Below, piece by piece: positions 29,432-43,226 of a stretch of DNA of 64,000 nt; the first letter of the stretch is position 1, and every line of letters starts with the position of its first letter. The stretch comes from Pleurodeles waltl (lineage: Eukaryota > Chordata > Amphibia > Caudata > Salamandridae): NCBI RefSeq assembly GCF_031143425.1, contig NC_090440.1, positions 335,733,844 to 335,797,843 of the forward strand, given 5' to 3'. The notes beneath the pieces were generated by a model, which worked only from the letters and a program-made list of their open reading frames with translations, was not told where the DNA came from and made no database searches. Made by a program: the position numbers and the translations under genes.

Positions 29432-30198
29432 TTAACCAGAATCCTTTGGAAACCTTAAATTTTGTCTAAAAAAACGAATTATCCTCACATTTCGGTGACA
29501 GAAAGTTCTGGAATCTGAGAGGAGCCACAAATTTCCTTCCACCGAGCGTTCCCCCAAGTCTCCCGATAAAAATGATACCTCACTTGTGTGGGTAGACCTA
29601 GCGCCCGCGACAGGAGACGCCCCAAAACGCAACGTGGACACATCCCATTTTTTGAAAGAAAACAGAGCTGTTTTTTGCAAAGTGCCTACCTGTAGATTTT
29701 GGCCTCTAGTTCAGCCGGCACCTAGGGAAACCTACCAAACCTGTGCATTTTTCAAAACTAGAGACCTAGGGGAATCCAAGATGGGGTGACTTGTGGGGCT
29801 CTGACCAGGTTCTGTTACCCAGAATCCTTTGCAAACCTCAAAATATGGCTAAAAAAAACAAATTTTCCTCACATTTCGGTGACAGAAAGTTCTGGAATCT
29901 GAGAGGAGACACAAATTTCCTTCCACCCAGCGATCCCCCAAGTCTCCCGATAAAAATGATACCTCACTTGTGTGGGTAGGCCTAGCGCCCGCGACAGGAA
30001 ACGCCCCAAAACACAACGTGGACACATCCCATTTTTTTAAAGAAAACAGAGCTGTTTTTTGCAAAGTGCCTACCTGTAGATTTTGGCCTCTCGCTCAACC
30101 GGCACCTAGGGAAACCTACCAAACCTTTACATTGCTGAAAACTAGAGACCTAGGGGAATCCAAGATGGGGTGACTTGTGGGGCTCTGACCAGGTTCTG
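27517..30198. repeat. Satellite HOR: 7-mer a-b-c-d-e-f-g, copy 1 (2682 bp)
   Basis: Seven A monomers: a 27517, b 27900, c 28283, d 28666, e 29049, f 29432, g 29815. The length is 7 x 383 + 1, the extra base being an A in the A-run of the g unit (near 29850). Compared with the 11-mer it lacks x between e and f and lacks the c-B-v segment after g. Confidence 0.93.
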
Positions 30199-31731
30199 TT
30201 ACCCAGAACCCTTTGCAAACCTCAAAATTTGGCTAAACAAACACATTTTCCTCACATTTCGGTGACAGAAAGTTCTGGAATCTGAGAGGAGCCACAAATT
30301 TCCTTCCACCCAGCATTCCCCCAAGTCTCCCGATAAAAATGATACCTCACTTGTGTGGGTAGTCCTAGCGCCCACAACAGGAAATGTCCCAAAACACAAA
30401 GTGGGCACATCCCATTTTTTGACAGAAAACAGAGCTGTTTTTTGCAAAGTGCCTACCTGTAGATTTTGGCCTCTAGTTCAGCCGGCACCTAGGGAAACCT
30501 ACCAAACCTGTGCATTTTTCAAAACTAGAGACCTAGGGGAATCCAAGATGGGGTGACTTGTGGGGCTCTGACCAGGTTCTGTTACCCAGAATCCTTTGCA
30601 AACCTCAAAATTTGGCTAAAAAAACATATTTTCCTCACATTTCGGTGACAGAAAGTTCTGGAATCTGAGAGGAGCCACAATATTCCTTCCACCCAGCATT
30701 CCCCCAAGTCTTCCGATAAAAATGATACCTCACTTGTGTGGGTAGGCCTAGCGGCCGCGACAGGAGATGCCCCAAAACGCAACGTAGACACATCCCATTT
30801 TTTGAAAGAAAACATAGTTGTTTTTTGCAAAGTGCCTACCTGTAGATTTTGGCCTCTAGCTCAGCCGGCACCTAGGGAAACCTACCAAACCTGTGCATTT
30901 TTTAAAACTAGAGACCTAGGGGAATCCAAGATGGGGTGACTTGTGGGGCTCTAACCAGGTTCTGTTAACCAGAATCCTTTGCAAACCTTAAATTTTGTCT
31001 AAAAACACGAATTATCCTCACATTTCGGTGACAGAAAGTTCTGGAATCTGAGAGGAGCCACAAATTTCCTTCCACCGAGCGTTCCCCCAAGTCTCCCGAT
31101 AAAAATGATACCTCACTTGTGTGGGTAGACCTAGCGCCCGCGACAGGAGACGCCCCAAAACGCAACGTGGACACATCCCATTTTTTGAAAGAAAACAGAG
31201 CTGTTTTTTGCAAAGTGCCTACCTGTAGATTTTGGCCTCTAGTTCAGCCGGCACCTAGGGAAACCTACCAAACCTGTGCATTTTTCAAAACTAGAGACCT
31301 AGGGGAATCCAAGATGGGGTGACTTGTGGGGCTCTGACCAGGTTCTGTTACCCAGAATCCTTTGCAAACCTCAAAATATGGCTAAAAAAAACAAATTTTC
31401 CTCACATTTCGGTGACAGAAAGTTCTGGAATCTGAGAGGAGACACAAATTTCCTTCCACCCAGCGATCCCCCAAGTCTCCCGATAAAAATGATACCTCAC
31501 TTGTGTGGGTAGGCCTAGCGCCCGCGACAGGAAACGCCCCAAAACACAACGTGGACACATCCCATTTTTTTAAAGAAAACAGAGCTGTTTTTTGCAAAGT
31601 GCCTACCTGTAGATTTTGGCCTCTCGCTCAACCGGCACCTAGGGAAACCTACCAAACCTTTACATTGCTGAAAACTAGAGACCTAGGGGAATCCAAGATG
31701 GGGTGACTTGTGGGGCTCTGACCAGGTTCTG
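30199..31731. repeat. Satellite HOR: shortened 4-mer c'-e-f-g (1533 bp)
   Basis: Four monomers start at 30199, 30582, 30965 and 31348. The first, c', begins as a c unit (CTAAACAAACAC, AAAGTGGGCACATCC) but its last third carries f-type bases (TAGTTCAGCC, ATTTTTCAAAACTAG). It is therefore a recombinant monomer joining a c start to an f-like end. The e, f and g units match those of the 7-mer. Confidence 0.9.
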
Positions 31732-34413
31732 TTACCCAGAATCCTTTGCAAACCTCAAAATTTGGCTAAAAAAACATATTTTCCTCACATTTCGGTGACA
31801 GAAAGTTCTGGAATCTGAGAGGAGCCACAATATTCCTTCCACCCAGCGTTCCCCCAAGTCTTCCGATAAAAATGATACCTCACTTGTGTGGGTAAGCCTA
31901 GCGGCCGCGACAGAAAATGCCCCAAAATGCAACGTAGACACATCCCATTTTTTTAAAGAAAACAGAGTTGTTTTTTGCAAAGTGCCTACCTGTAGATTTT
32001 GGCCTCTAGCTCAGCCGGCACCTAGGGAAACCTACCAAACCTGTGCATTTTTTAAAACTAGAGACCTAGGGGAATCCAAGATGGGGTGACTTGTGGGGCT
32101 CTGACCAGGTTCTGTTACCCAGAATCCTTTGCAAACCTCAAAATATGGCTAAAAAAACACATTTTCCTCACATTTCGGTGACAGAAAGTTCTGGAATCTG
32201 AGAGGAGACACAAAGTTCCTTCCACCCAGCGTTCCCCCAAGTCTCCCGATAAAAATGATACCTCTCTTGTGTGGGTAGGCCTAGCGCCCGCGACAAGAAA
32301 CGCCCCAAAACACAACGTGGACACATCCCATTTTTTAAAAGAAAACAGAGCTGTTTTTTGCAAAGTGCCTACCTGTAGATTTTGGCCTCTCGCTCAGCCG
32401 GCACCTAGGGAAACCTACCAAACCTGTACATTGCTGAAAACTAGAGACCTAGGGGAATCCAAGATGGGGTGACTTGTGGGGCTCTGACCAGGTTCTGTTA
32501 CCCAGAACCCTTTGCAAACCTCAAAATTTGGCTAAACAAACACATTTTCCTCACATTTCGGTGACAGAAAGTTCTGGAATCTGAGAGGAGCCACAAATTT
32601 CCTTCCACCCAGCATTCCCCCAAGTCTCCCGATAAAAATGATACCTCACTTGTGTGGGTAGTCCTAGCGCCCACGACAGGAAATGTGCCAAAACACAAAG
32701 TGGGCACATCCCATTTTTTGACGAAAAACAGAGCTGTTTTTTGCAAAGTGCCTACCTGTAGATTTGGGCCTCTAGCTCAGCCGGCACCTAGGGAAACCTA
32801 CCAAACCTGTGCATTTTTGAAAACGAGAGACCCAGGGGAATTCAAGATGGGGTGACTTGTGGGGCTCTGACCAGGTTCTGTTACCCAGAATCCTTTGCAA
32901 ACCTCAAAATTTGGCTAAAAAAACATATTTTTCTCACATTTCGGTGACAGAAAGTTCTGGAATCAGAGAGGAGCCACAAATTTCCTACCACCCAGTATTC
33001 CCCCAAGTTTCTCGATTAAAATGATACCTCACTTGTGTGGGTAGTCCTAGCGCACGCGAGAGGAAATGTCCCAAAACACAAAGTGGGCACATCCCATTTT
33101 TTGACAGAAAACAGAGCTGTTTTTTGCAAAGTGCCTACCTGTAGATTTTGGACTCTAGCTCAGCCGGCACCTAGGGAAACCTACCAAACCTGTGCATTTT
33201 TGAAAACTAGAGACCCAGGGGAATCCAAGATGGGGTGACTTGTGGGGCTCTGACCAGGTTCTGTTACCCAGAATCCTTTGCAAACCTCAAAATTTGGCTA
33301 AAAAAACATATTTTCCTCACATTTCGGTGACAGAAAGTTCTGGAATCTGAGAGGAGCCACAATATTCCTTCCACCCAGCATTCCCCCAAGTCTTCCGATA
33401 AAAATGATACCTCACTTGTGTGGGTAGGCCTAGCGGCCGCGACAGGAGATGCCCCAAAACGCAACGTAGACACATCCCATTTTTTGAAAGAAAACATAGT
33501 TGTTTTTTGCAAAGTGCCTACCTGTAGATTTTGGCCTCTAGCTCAGCCGGCACCTAGGGAAACCTACCAAACCTGTGCATTTTTTAAAACTAGAGACCTA
33601 GGGGAATCCAAGATGGGGTGACTTGTGGGGCTCTAACCAGGTTCTGTTAACCAGAATCCTTTGCAAACCTTAAATTTTGTCTAAAAAAACGAATTATCCT
33701 CACATTTCGGTGACAGAAAGTTCTGGAATCTGAGAGGAGCCACAAATTTCCTTCCACCGAGCGTTCCCCCAAGTCTCCCGATAAAAATGATACCTCACTT
33801 GTGTGGGTAGACCTAGCGCCCGCGACAGGAGACGCCCCAAAACGCAACGTGGACACATCCCATTTTTTGAAAGAAAACAGAGCTGTTTTTTGCAAAGTGC
33901 CTACCTGTAGATTTTGGCCTCTAGTTCAGCCGGCACCTAGGGAAACCTACCAAACCTGTGCATTTTTCAAAACTAGAGAGCTAGGGGAATCCAAGATGGG
34001 GTGACTTGTGGGGCTCTGACCAGGTTCTGTTACCCAGAATCCTTTGCAAACCTCAAAATATGGCTAAAAAAAACAAATTTTCCTCACATTTCGGTGACAG
34101 AAAGTTCTGGAATCTGAGAGGAGACACAAATTTCCTTCCACCCAGCGATCCCCCAAGTCTCCCGATAAAAATGATACCTCACTTGTGTGGGTAGGCCTAG
34201 CGCCCGCGACAGGAAACGCCCCAAAACACAACGTGGACACATCCCATTTTTTTAAAGAAAACAGAGCTGTTTTTTGCAAAGTGCCTACCTGTAGATTTTG
34301 GCCTCTCGCTCAACCGGCACCTAGGGAAACCTACCAAACCTTTACATTCCTGAAAACTAGAGACCTAGGGGAATCCAAGATGGGGTGACTTGTGGGGCTC
34401 TGACCAGGTTCTG
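31732..34413. repeat. Satellite HOR: 7-mer, copy 2 (2682 bp)
   Basis: Full a-b-c-d-e-f-g order, each unit 4215 bp to the right of its counterpart in copy 1 (4215 = 2682 + 1533). Private changes are few, for example GAGAGCTAGGGG in the f unit near 33976 and ACATTCCTGAAAAC in the g unit near 34346. Confidence 0.93.
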
Positions 34414-35946
34414 TTACCCAGAACCCTTTGCAAACCTCAAAATTTGGCTAAACAAACACATTTTCCTCACATTTCGGTGACAGAAAGTTCTGGAATCTGA
34501 GAGGAGCCACAAATTTCCTTCCACCCAGCATTCCCCCAAGTCTCCCGATAAAAATGATACCTCACTTGTGTGGGTAGTCCTAGCGCCCACAACAGGAAAT
34601 GTCCCAAAACACAAAGTGGGCACATCCCATTTTTTGACAGAAAACAGAGCTGTTTTTTGCAAAGTGCCTACCTGTAGATTTTGGCCTCTAGTTCAGCCGG
34701 CACCTAGGGAAACCTACCAAACCTGTGCATTTTTCAAAACTAGAGACCTAGGGGAATCCAAGATGGGGTGACTTGTGGGGCTCTGACCAGGTTCTGTTAC
34801 CCAGAATCCTTTGCAAACCTCAAAATTTGGCTAAAAAAACATATTTTCCTCACATTTCGGTGACAGAAAGTTCTGGAATCTGAGAGGAGCCACAATATTC
34901 CTTCCACCCAGCATTCCCCCAAGTCTTCCGATAAAAATGATACCTCACTTGTGTGGGTAGGCCTAGCGGCCGCGACAGGAGATGCCCCAAAACGCAACGT
35001 AGACACATCCCATTTTTTGAAAGAAAACATAGTTGTTTTTTGCAAAGTGCCTACCTGTAGGTTTTGGCCTCTAGCTCAGCCGGCACCTAGGGAAACCTAC
35101 CAAACCTGTGCATTTTTTTAAACTAGAGACCTAGGGGAATCCAAGATGGGGTGACTTGTGGGGCTCTAACCAGGTTCTGTTAACCAGAATCCTTTGCAAA
35201 CCTTAAATTTTGTCTAAAAAAACTAATTATCCTCACATTTCGGTGACAGAAAGTTCTGGAATCTGAGAGGAGCCACAAATTTCCTTCCACCGAGCGTTCC
35301 CCCAAGTCTCCCGATAAAAATGATACCTCACTTGTGTGGGTAGACCTAGCGCCCGCGACAGGAGACGCCCCAAAACGCAACGTGGACACATCCCATTTTT
35401 TGAAAGAAAACAGAGCTGTTTTTTGCAAAGTGCCTACCTGTAGATTTTGGCCTCTAGTTCAGCCGGCACCTAGGGAAACCTACCAAACCTGTGCATTTTT
35501 CAAAACTAGAGACCTAGGGGAATCCAAGATGGGGTGACTTGTGGGGCTCTGACCAGGTTCTGTTACCCAGAATCCTTTGCAAACCTCAAAATATGGCTAA
35601 AAAAAACAAATTTTCCTCACATTTCGGTGACAGAAAGTTCTGGAATCTGAGAGGAGACACAAATTTCCTTCCACCCAGCGATCCCCCAAGTCTCCCGATA
35701 AAAATGATACCTCACTTGTGTGGGTAGGCCTAGCGCCCGCGACAGGAAACGCCCCAAAACACAACGTGGACACATCCCATTTTTTTAAAGAAAACAGAGC
35801 TGTTTTTTGCAAAGTGCCTACCTGTAGATTTTGGCCTCTCGCTCAACCGGCACCTAGGGAAACCTACCAAACCTTTACATTGCTGAAAACTAGAGACCTA
35901 GGGGAATCCAAGATGGGGTGACTTGTGGGGCTCTGACCAGGTTCTG
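34414..35946. repeat. Satellite HOR: 4-mer c'-e-f-g, second copy (1533 bp)
   Basis: Units at 34414, 34797, 35180 and 35563 reproduce the 30199-31731 block, including the same c/f recombinant first monomer. The recombinant therefore arose once and was then copied with its neighbours. Confidence 0.9.
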
Positions 35947-37862
35947 TTACCCAGAATCCTTTGCAAACCTCAAAATTTGGCTAAAAAAACATATTTTCCT
36001 CACATTTCGGTGACAGAAAGTTCTGGAATCTGAGAGGAGCCACAATATTCCTTCCACCCAGCGTTCCCCCAAGTCTTCCGATAAAAATGATACCTCACTT
36101 GTGTGGGTAAGCCTAGCGGCCGCGACAGAAAATGCCCCAAAATGCAACGTAGACACATCCCATTTTTTTAAAGAAAACAGAGTTGTTTTTTGCAAAGTGC
36201 CTACCTGTAGATTTTGGCCTCTAGCTCAGCCGGCACCTAGGGAAACCTACCAAACCTGTGCATTTTTTAAAACTAGAGACCTAGGGGAATCCAAGATGGG
36301 GTGACTTGTGGGGCTCTGACCAGGTTCTGTTACCCAGAATCCTTTGCAAACCTCAAAATATGGCTAAAAAAACACATTTTCCTCACATTTCGGTGACAGA
36401 AAGTTCTGGAATCTGAGAGGAGACACAAAGTTCCTTCCACCCAGCGTTCCCCCAAGTCTCCCGATAAAAATGATACCTCTCTTGTGTGGGTAGGCCTAGC
36501 GCCCGCGACAAGAAACGCCCCAAAACACAACGTGGACACATCCCATTTTTTAAAAGAAAACAGAGCTGTTTTTTGCAAAGTGCCTACCTGTAGATTTTGG
36601 CCTCTCGCTCAGCCGGCACCTAGGGAAACCTACCAAACCTGTACATTGCTGAAAACTAGAGACCTAGGGGAATCCAAGATGGGGTGACTTGTGGGGCTCT
36701 GACCAGGTTCTGTTACCCAGAATCCTTTGCAAACCTCAAAATTTGGCTAAAAAAACATATTTTCCTCACATTTCGGTGACAGAAAGTTCTGGAATCTGAG
36801 AGGAGCCACAATATTCCTTCCACCCAGCATTCCCCCAAGTCTTCCGATAAAAATGATACCTCACTTGTGTGGGTAGGCCTAGCGGCCGCGACAGGAGATG
36901 CCCCAAAACGCAACGTAGACACATCCCATTTTTTGAAAGAAAACATAGTTGTTTTTTGCAAAGTGCCTACCTGTAGATTTTGGCCTCTAGCTCAGCCGGC
37001 ACCTAGGGAAACCTACCAAACCTGTGCATTTTTTAAAACTAGAGACCTAGGGGAATCCAAGATGGGGTGACTTGTGGGGCTCTAACCAGGTTCTGTTAAC
37101 CAGAATCCTTTGCAAACCTTAAATTTTGTCTAAAAAAACGAATTATCCTCACATTTCGGTGACAGAAAGTTCTGGAATCTGAGAGGAGCCACAAATTTCC
37201 TTCCACCGAGCGTTCCCCCAAGTCTCCCGATAAAAATGATACCTCACTTGTGTGGGTAGACCTAGCGCCCGCGACAGGAGACGCCCCAAAACGCAACGTG
37301 GACACATCCCATTTTTTGAAAGAAAACAGAGCTGTTTTTTGCAAAGTGCCTACCTGTAGATTTTGGCCTCTAGTTCAGCCGGCACCTAGGGAAACCTACC
37401 AAACCTGTGCATTTTTCAAAACTAGAGACCTAGGGGAATCCAAGATGGGGTGACTTGTGGGGCTCTGACCAGGTTCTGTTACCCAGAATCCTTTGCAAAC
37501 CTCAAAATATGGCTAAAAAAAACAAATTTTCCTCACATTTCGGTGACAGAAAGTTCTGGAATCTGAGAGGAGACACAAATTTCCTTCCACCCAGCGATCC
37601 CCCAAGTCTCCCGATAAAAATGATACCTCACTTGTGTGGGTAGGCCTAGCGCCCGCGACAGGAAACGCCCCAAAACACAACGTGGACACATCCCATTTTT
37701 TTAAAGAAAACAGAGCTGTTTTTTGCAAAGTGCCTACCTGTAGATTTTGGCCTCTCGCTCAACCGGCACCTAGGGAAACCTACCAAACCTTTACATTGCT
37801 GAAAACTAGAGACCTAGGGGAATCCAAGATGGGGTGACTTGTGGGGCTCTGACCAGGTTCTG
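35947..37862. repeat. Satellite HOR: shortened 5-mer a-b-e-f-g (1916 bp)
   Basis: Units a 35947, b 36330, e 36713, f 37096, g 37479. The c and d units of the 7-mer are missing and the b-to-e junction falls in phase, as expected from unequal exchange between misaligned monomers. Confidence 0.9.
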
Positions 37863-40544
37863 TTACCCAGAATCCTTTGCAAACCTCAAAATTTGGCTAA
37901 AAAAACATATTTTCCTCACATTTCGGTGACAGAAAGTTCTGGAATCTGAGAGGAGCCACAATATTCCTTCCACCCAGCGTTCCCCCAAGTCTTCCGATAA
38001 AAATGATACCTCACTTGTGTGGGTAAGCCTAGCGGCCGCGACAGAAAATGCCCCAAAATGCAACGTAGACACATCCCATTTTTTTAAAGAAAACAGAGTT
38101 GTTTTTTGCAAAGTGCCTACCTGTAGATTTTGGCCTCTAGCTCAGCCGGCACCTAGGGAAACCTACCAAACCTGTGCATTTTTTAAAACTAGAGACCTAG
38201 GGGAATCCAAGATGGGGTGACTTGTGGGGCTCTGACCAGGTTCTGTTACCCAGAATCCTTTGCAAACCTCAAAATATGGCTAAAAAAACACATTTTCCTC
38301 ACATTTCGGTGACAGAAAGTTCTGGAATCTGAGAGGAGACACAAAGTTCCTTCCACCCAGCGTTCCCCCAAGTCTCCCGATAAAAATGATACCTCTCTTG
38401 TGTGGGTAGGCCTAGCGCCCGCGACAAGAAACGCCCCAAAACACAACGTGGACACATCCCATTTTTTAAAAGAAAACAGAGCTGTTTTTTGCAAAGTGCC
38501 TACCTGTAGATTTTGGCCTCTCGCTCAGCCGGCACCTAGGGAAACCTACCAAACCTGTACATTGCTGAAAACTAGAGACCTAGGGGAATCCAAGATGGGG
38601 TGACTTGTGGGGCTCTGACCAGGTTCTGTTACCCAGAACCCTTTGCAAACCTCAAAATTTGGCTAAACAAACACATTTTCCTCACATTTCGGTGACAGAA
38701 AGTTCTGGAATCTGAGAGGAGCCACAAATTTCCTTCCACCCAGCATTCCCCCAAGTCTCCCGATAAAAATGATACCTCACTTGTGTGGGTAGTCCTAGCG
38801 CCCACGACAGGAAATGTGCCAAAACACAAAGTGGGCACATCCCATTTTTTGACGAAAAACAGAGCTGTTTTTTGCAAAGTGCCTACCTGTAGATTTGGGC
38901 CTCTAGCTCAGCCGGCACCTAGGGAAACCTACCAAACCTGTGCATTTTTGAAAACGAGAGACCCAGGGGAATTCAAGATGGGGTGACTTGTGGGGCTCTG
39001 ACCAGGTTCTGTTACCCAGAATCCTTTGCAAACCTCAAAATTTGGCTAAAAAAACATATTTTTCTCACATTTCGGTGACAGAAAGTTCTGGAATCAGAGA
39101 GGAGCCACAAATTTCCTACCACCCAGTATTCCCCCAAGTTTCTCGATTAAAATGATACCTCACTTGTGTGGGTAGTCCTAGCGCACGCGAGAGGAAATGT
39201 CCCAAAACACAAAGTGGGCACATCCCATTTTTTGACAGAAAACAGAGCTGTTTTTTGCAAAGTGCCTACCTGTAGATTTTGGACTCTAGCTCAGCCGGCA
39301 CCTAGGGAAACCTACCAAACCTGTGCATTTTTGAAAACTAGAGACCCAGGGGAATCCAAGATGGGGTGACTTGTGGGGCTCTGACCAGGTTCTGTTACCC
39401 AGAATCCTTTGCAAACCTCAAAATTTGGCTAAAAAAACATATTTTCCTCACATTTCGGTGACAGAAAGTTCTGGAATCTGAGAGGAGCCACAATATTCCT
39501 TCCACCCAGCATTCCCCCAAGTCTTCCGATAAAAATGATACCTCACTTGTGTGGGTAGGCCTAGCGGCCGCGACAGGAGATGCCCCAAAACGCAACGTAG
39601 ACACATCCCATTTTTTGAAAGAAAACATAGTTGTTTTTTGCAAAGTGCCTACCTGTAGATTTTGGCCTCTAGCTCAGCCGGCACCTAGGGAAACCTACCA
39701 AACCTGTGCATTTTTTAAAACTAGAGACCTAGGGGAATCCAAGATGGGGTGACTTGTGGGGCTCTAACCAGGTTCTGTTAACCAGAATCCTTTGCAAACC
39801 TTAAATTTTGTCTAAAAAAACGAATTATCCTCACATTTCGGTGACAGAAAGTTCTGGAATCTGAGAGGAGCCACAAATTTCCTTCCACCGAGCGTTCCCC
39901 CAAGTCTCCCGATAAAAATGATACCTCACTTGTGTGGGTAGACCTAGCGCCCGCGACAGGAGACGCCCCAAAACGTAACGTGGACACATCCCATTTTTTG
40001 AAAGAAAACAGAGCTGTTTTTTGCAAAGTGCCTACCTGTAGATTTTGGCCTCTAGTTCAGCCGGCACCTAGGGAAACCTACCAAACCTGTGCATTTTTCA
40101 AAACTAGAGACCTAGGGGAATCCAAGATGGGGTGACTTGTGGGGCTCTGACCAGGTTCTGTTACCCAGAATCCTTTGCAAACCTCAAAATATGGCTAAAA
40201 AAAACAAATTTTCCTCACATTTCGGTGACAGAAAGTTCTGGAATCTGAGAGGAGACACAAATTTCCTTCCACCCAGCGATCCCCCAAGTCTCCCGATAAA
40301 AATGATACCTCACTTGTGTGGGTAGGCCTAGCGCCCGCGACAGGAAACGCCCCAAAACACAACGTGGACACATCCCATTTTTTTAAAGAAAACAGAGCTG
40401 TTTTTTGCAAAGTGCCTACCTGTAGATTTTGGCCTCTCGCTCAACCGGCACCTAGGGAAACCTACCAAACCTTTACATTGCTGAAAACTAGAGACCTAGG
40501 GGAATCCAAGATGGGGTGACTTGTGGGGCTCTGACCAGGTTCTG
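37863..40544. repeat. Satellite HOR: 7-mer, copy 3 (2682 bp)
   Basis: Complete a-b-c-d-e-f-g series starting at 37863, followed directly by another complete copy 2682 bp further on. A private change is AAAACGTAACGTGG near 39970 in the f unit. Confidence 0.93.
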
Positions 40545-43226
40545 TTACCCAGAATCCTTTGCAAACCTCAAAATTTGGCTAAAAAAACATATTTTCCTCA
40601 CATTTCGGTGACAGAAAGTTCTGGAATCTGAGAGGAGCCACAATATTCCTTCCACCCAGCGTTCCCCCAAGTCTTCCGATAAAAATGATACCTCACTTGT
40701 GTGGGTAAGCCTAGCGGCCGCGACAGAAAATGCCCCAAAATGCAACGTAGACACATCCCATTTTTTTAAAGAAAACAGAGTTGTTTTTTGCAAAGTGCCT
40801 ACCTGTAGATTTTGGCCTCTAGCTCAGCCGGCACCTAGGGAAACCTACCAAACCTGTGCATTTTTTAAAACTAGAGACCTAGGGGAATCCAAGATGGGGT
40901 GACTTGTGGGGCTCTGACCAGGTTCTGTTACCCAGAATCCTTTGCAAACCTCAAAATATGGCTAAAAAAACACATTTTCCTCACATTTCGGTGACAGAAA
41001 GTTCTGGAATCTGAGAGGAGACACAAAGTTCCTTCCACCCAGCGTTCCCCCAAGTCTCCCGATAAAAATGATACCTCTCTTGTGTGGGTAGGCCTAGCGC
41101 CCGCGACAAGAAACGCCCCAAAACACAACGTGGACACATCCCATTTTTTAAAAGAAAACAGAGCTGTTTTTTGCAAAGTGCCTACCTGTAGATTTTGGCC
41201 TCTCGCTCAGCCGGCACCTAGGGAAACCTACCAAACCTGTACATTGCTGAAAACTAGAGACCTAGGGGAATCCAAGATGGGGTGACTTGTGGGGCTCTGA
41301 CCAGGTTCTGTTACCCAGAACCCTTTGCAAACCTCAAAATTTGGCTAAACAAACACATTTTCCTCACATTTCGGTGACAGAAAGTTCTGGAATCTGAGAG
41401 GAGCCACAAATTTCCTTCCACCCAGCATTCCCCCAAGTCTCCCAATAAAAATGATACCTCACTTGTGTGGGTAGTCCTAGCGCCCACGACAGGAAATGTG
41501 CCAAAACACAAAGTGGGCACATCCCATTTTTTGACGAAAAACAGAGCTGTTTTTTGCAAAGTGCCTACCTGTAGATTTGGGCCTCTAGCTCAGCCGGCAC
41601 CTAGGGAAACCTACCAAACCTGTGCATTTTTGAAAACGAGAGACCCAGGGGAATTCAAGATGGGGTGACTTGTGGGGCTCTGACCAGGTTCTGTTACCCA
41701 GAATCCTTTGCAAACCTCAAAATTTGGCTAAAAAAACATATTTTTCTCACATTTCGGTGACAGAAAGTTCTGGAATCAGAGAGGAGCCACAAATTTCCTT
41801 CCACCCAGTATTCCCCCAAGTTTCTCGATTAAAATGATACCTCACTTGTGTGGGTAGTCCTAGCGCACGCGAGAGGAAATGTCCCAAAACACAAAGTGGG
41901 CACATCCCATTTTTTGACAGAAAACAGAGCTGTTTTTTGCAAAGTGCCTACCTGTAGATTTTGGACTCTAGCTCAGCCGGCACCTAGGGAAACCTACCAA
42001 ACCTGTGCATTTTTGAAAACTAGAGACCCAGGGGAATCCAAGATGGGGTGACTTGTGGGGCTCTGACCAGGTTCTGTTACCCAGAATCCTTTGCAAACCT
42101 CAAAATTTGGCTAAAAAAACATATTTTCCTCACATTTCGGTGACAGAAAGTTCTGGAATCTGAGAGGAGCCACAATATTCCTTCCACCCAGCATTCCCCC
42201 AAGTCTTCCGATAAAAATGATACCTCACTTGTGTGGGTAGGCCTAGCGGCCGCGACAGGAGATGCCCCAAAACGCAACGTAGACACATCCCATTTTTTGA
42301 AAGAAAACATAGTTGTTTTTTGCAAAGTGCCTACCTGTAGATTTTGGCCTCTAGCTCAGCCGGCACCTAGGGAAACCTACCAAACCTGTGCATTTTTTAA
42401 AACTAGAGACCTAGGGGAATCCAAGATGGGGTGACTTGTGGGGCTCTAACCAGGTTCTGTTAACCAGAATCCTTTGCAAACCTTAAATTTTGTCTAAAAA
42501 AACGAATTATCCTCACATTTCGGTGACAGAAAGTTCTGGAATCTGAGAGGAGCCACAAATTTCCTTCCACCGAGCGTTCCCCCAAGTCTCCCGATAAAAA
42601 TGATACCTCACTTGTGTGGGTAGACCTAGCGCCCGCGACAGGAGACGCCCCAAAACGCAACGTGGACACATCCCATTTTTTGAAAGAAAACAGAGCTGTT
42701 TTTTGCAAAGTGCCTACCTGTAGATTTTGGCCTCTAGTTCAGCCGGCACCTAGGGAAACCTACCAAACCTGTGCATTTTTCAAAACTAGAGACCTAGGGG
42801 AATCCAAGATGGGGTGACTTGTGGGGCTCTGACCAGGTTCTGTTACCCAGAATCCTTTGCAAACCTCAAAATATGGCTAAAAAAAACAAATTTTCCTCAC
42901 ATTTCGGTGACAGAAAGTTCTGGAATCTGAGAGGAGACACAAATTTCCTTCCACCCAGCGATCCCCCAAGTCTCCCGATAAAAATGATACCTCACTTGTG
43001 TGGGTAGGCCTAGCGCCCGCGACAGGAAACGCCCCAAAACACAACGTGGACACATCCCATTTTTTTAAAGAAAACAGAGCTGTTTTTTGCAAAGTGCCTA
43101 CCTGTAGATTTTGGCCTCTCGCTCAACCGGCACCTAGGGAAACCTACCAAACCTTTACATTGCTGAAAACTAGAGACCTAGGGGAATCCAAGATGGGGTG
43201 ACTTGTGGGGCTCTGACCAGGTTCTG
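40545..43226. repeat. Satellite HOR: 7-mer, copy 4 (2682 bp)
   Basis: Complete a-b-c-d-e-f-g series starting at 40545. Private variants include CTCCCAATAAAAATG in the c unit near 41440 and CCTTCCACCCAGTATT instead of CCTACCACCCAGTATT in the d unit near 41800. Confidence 0.93.
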
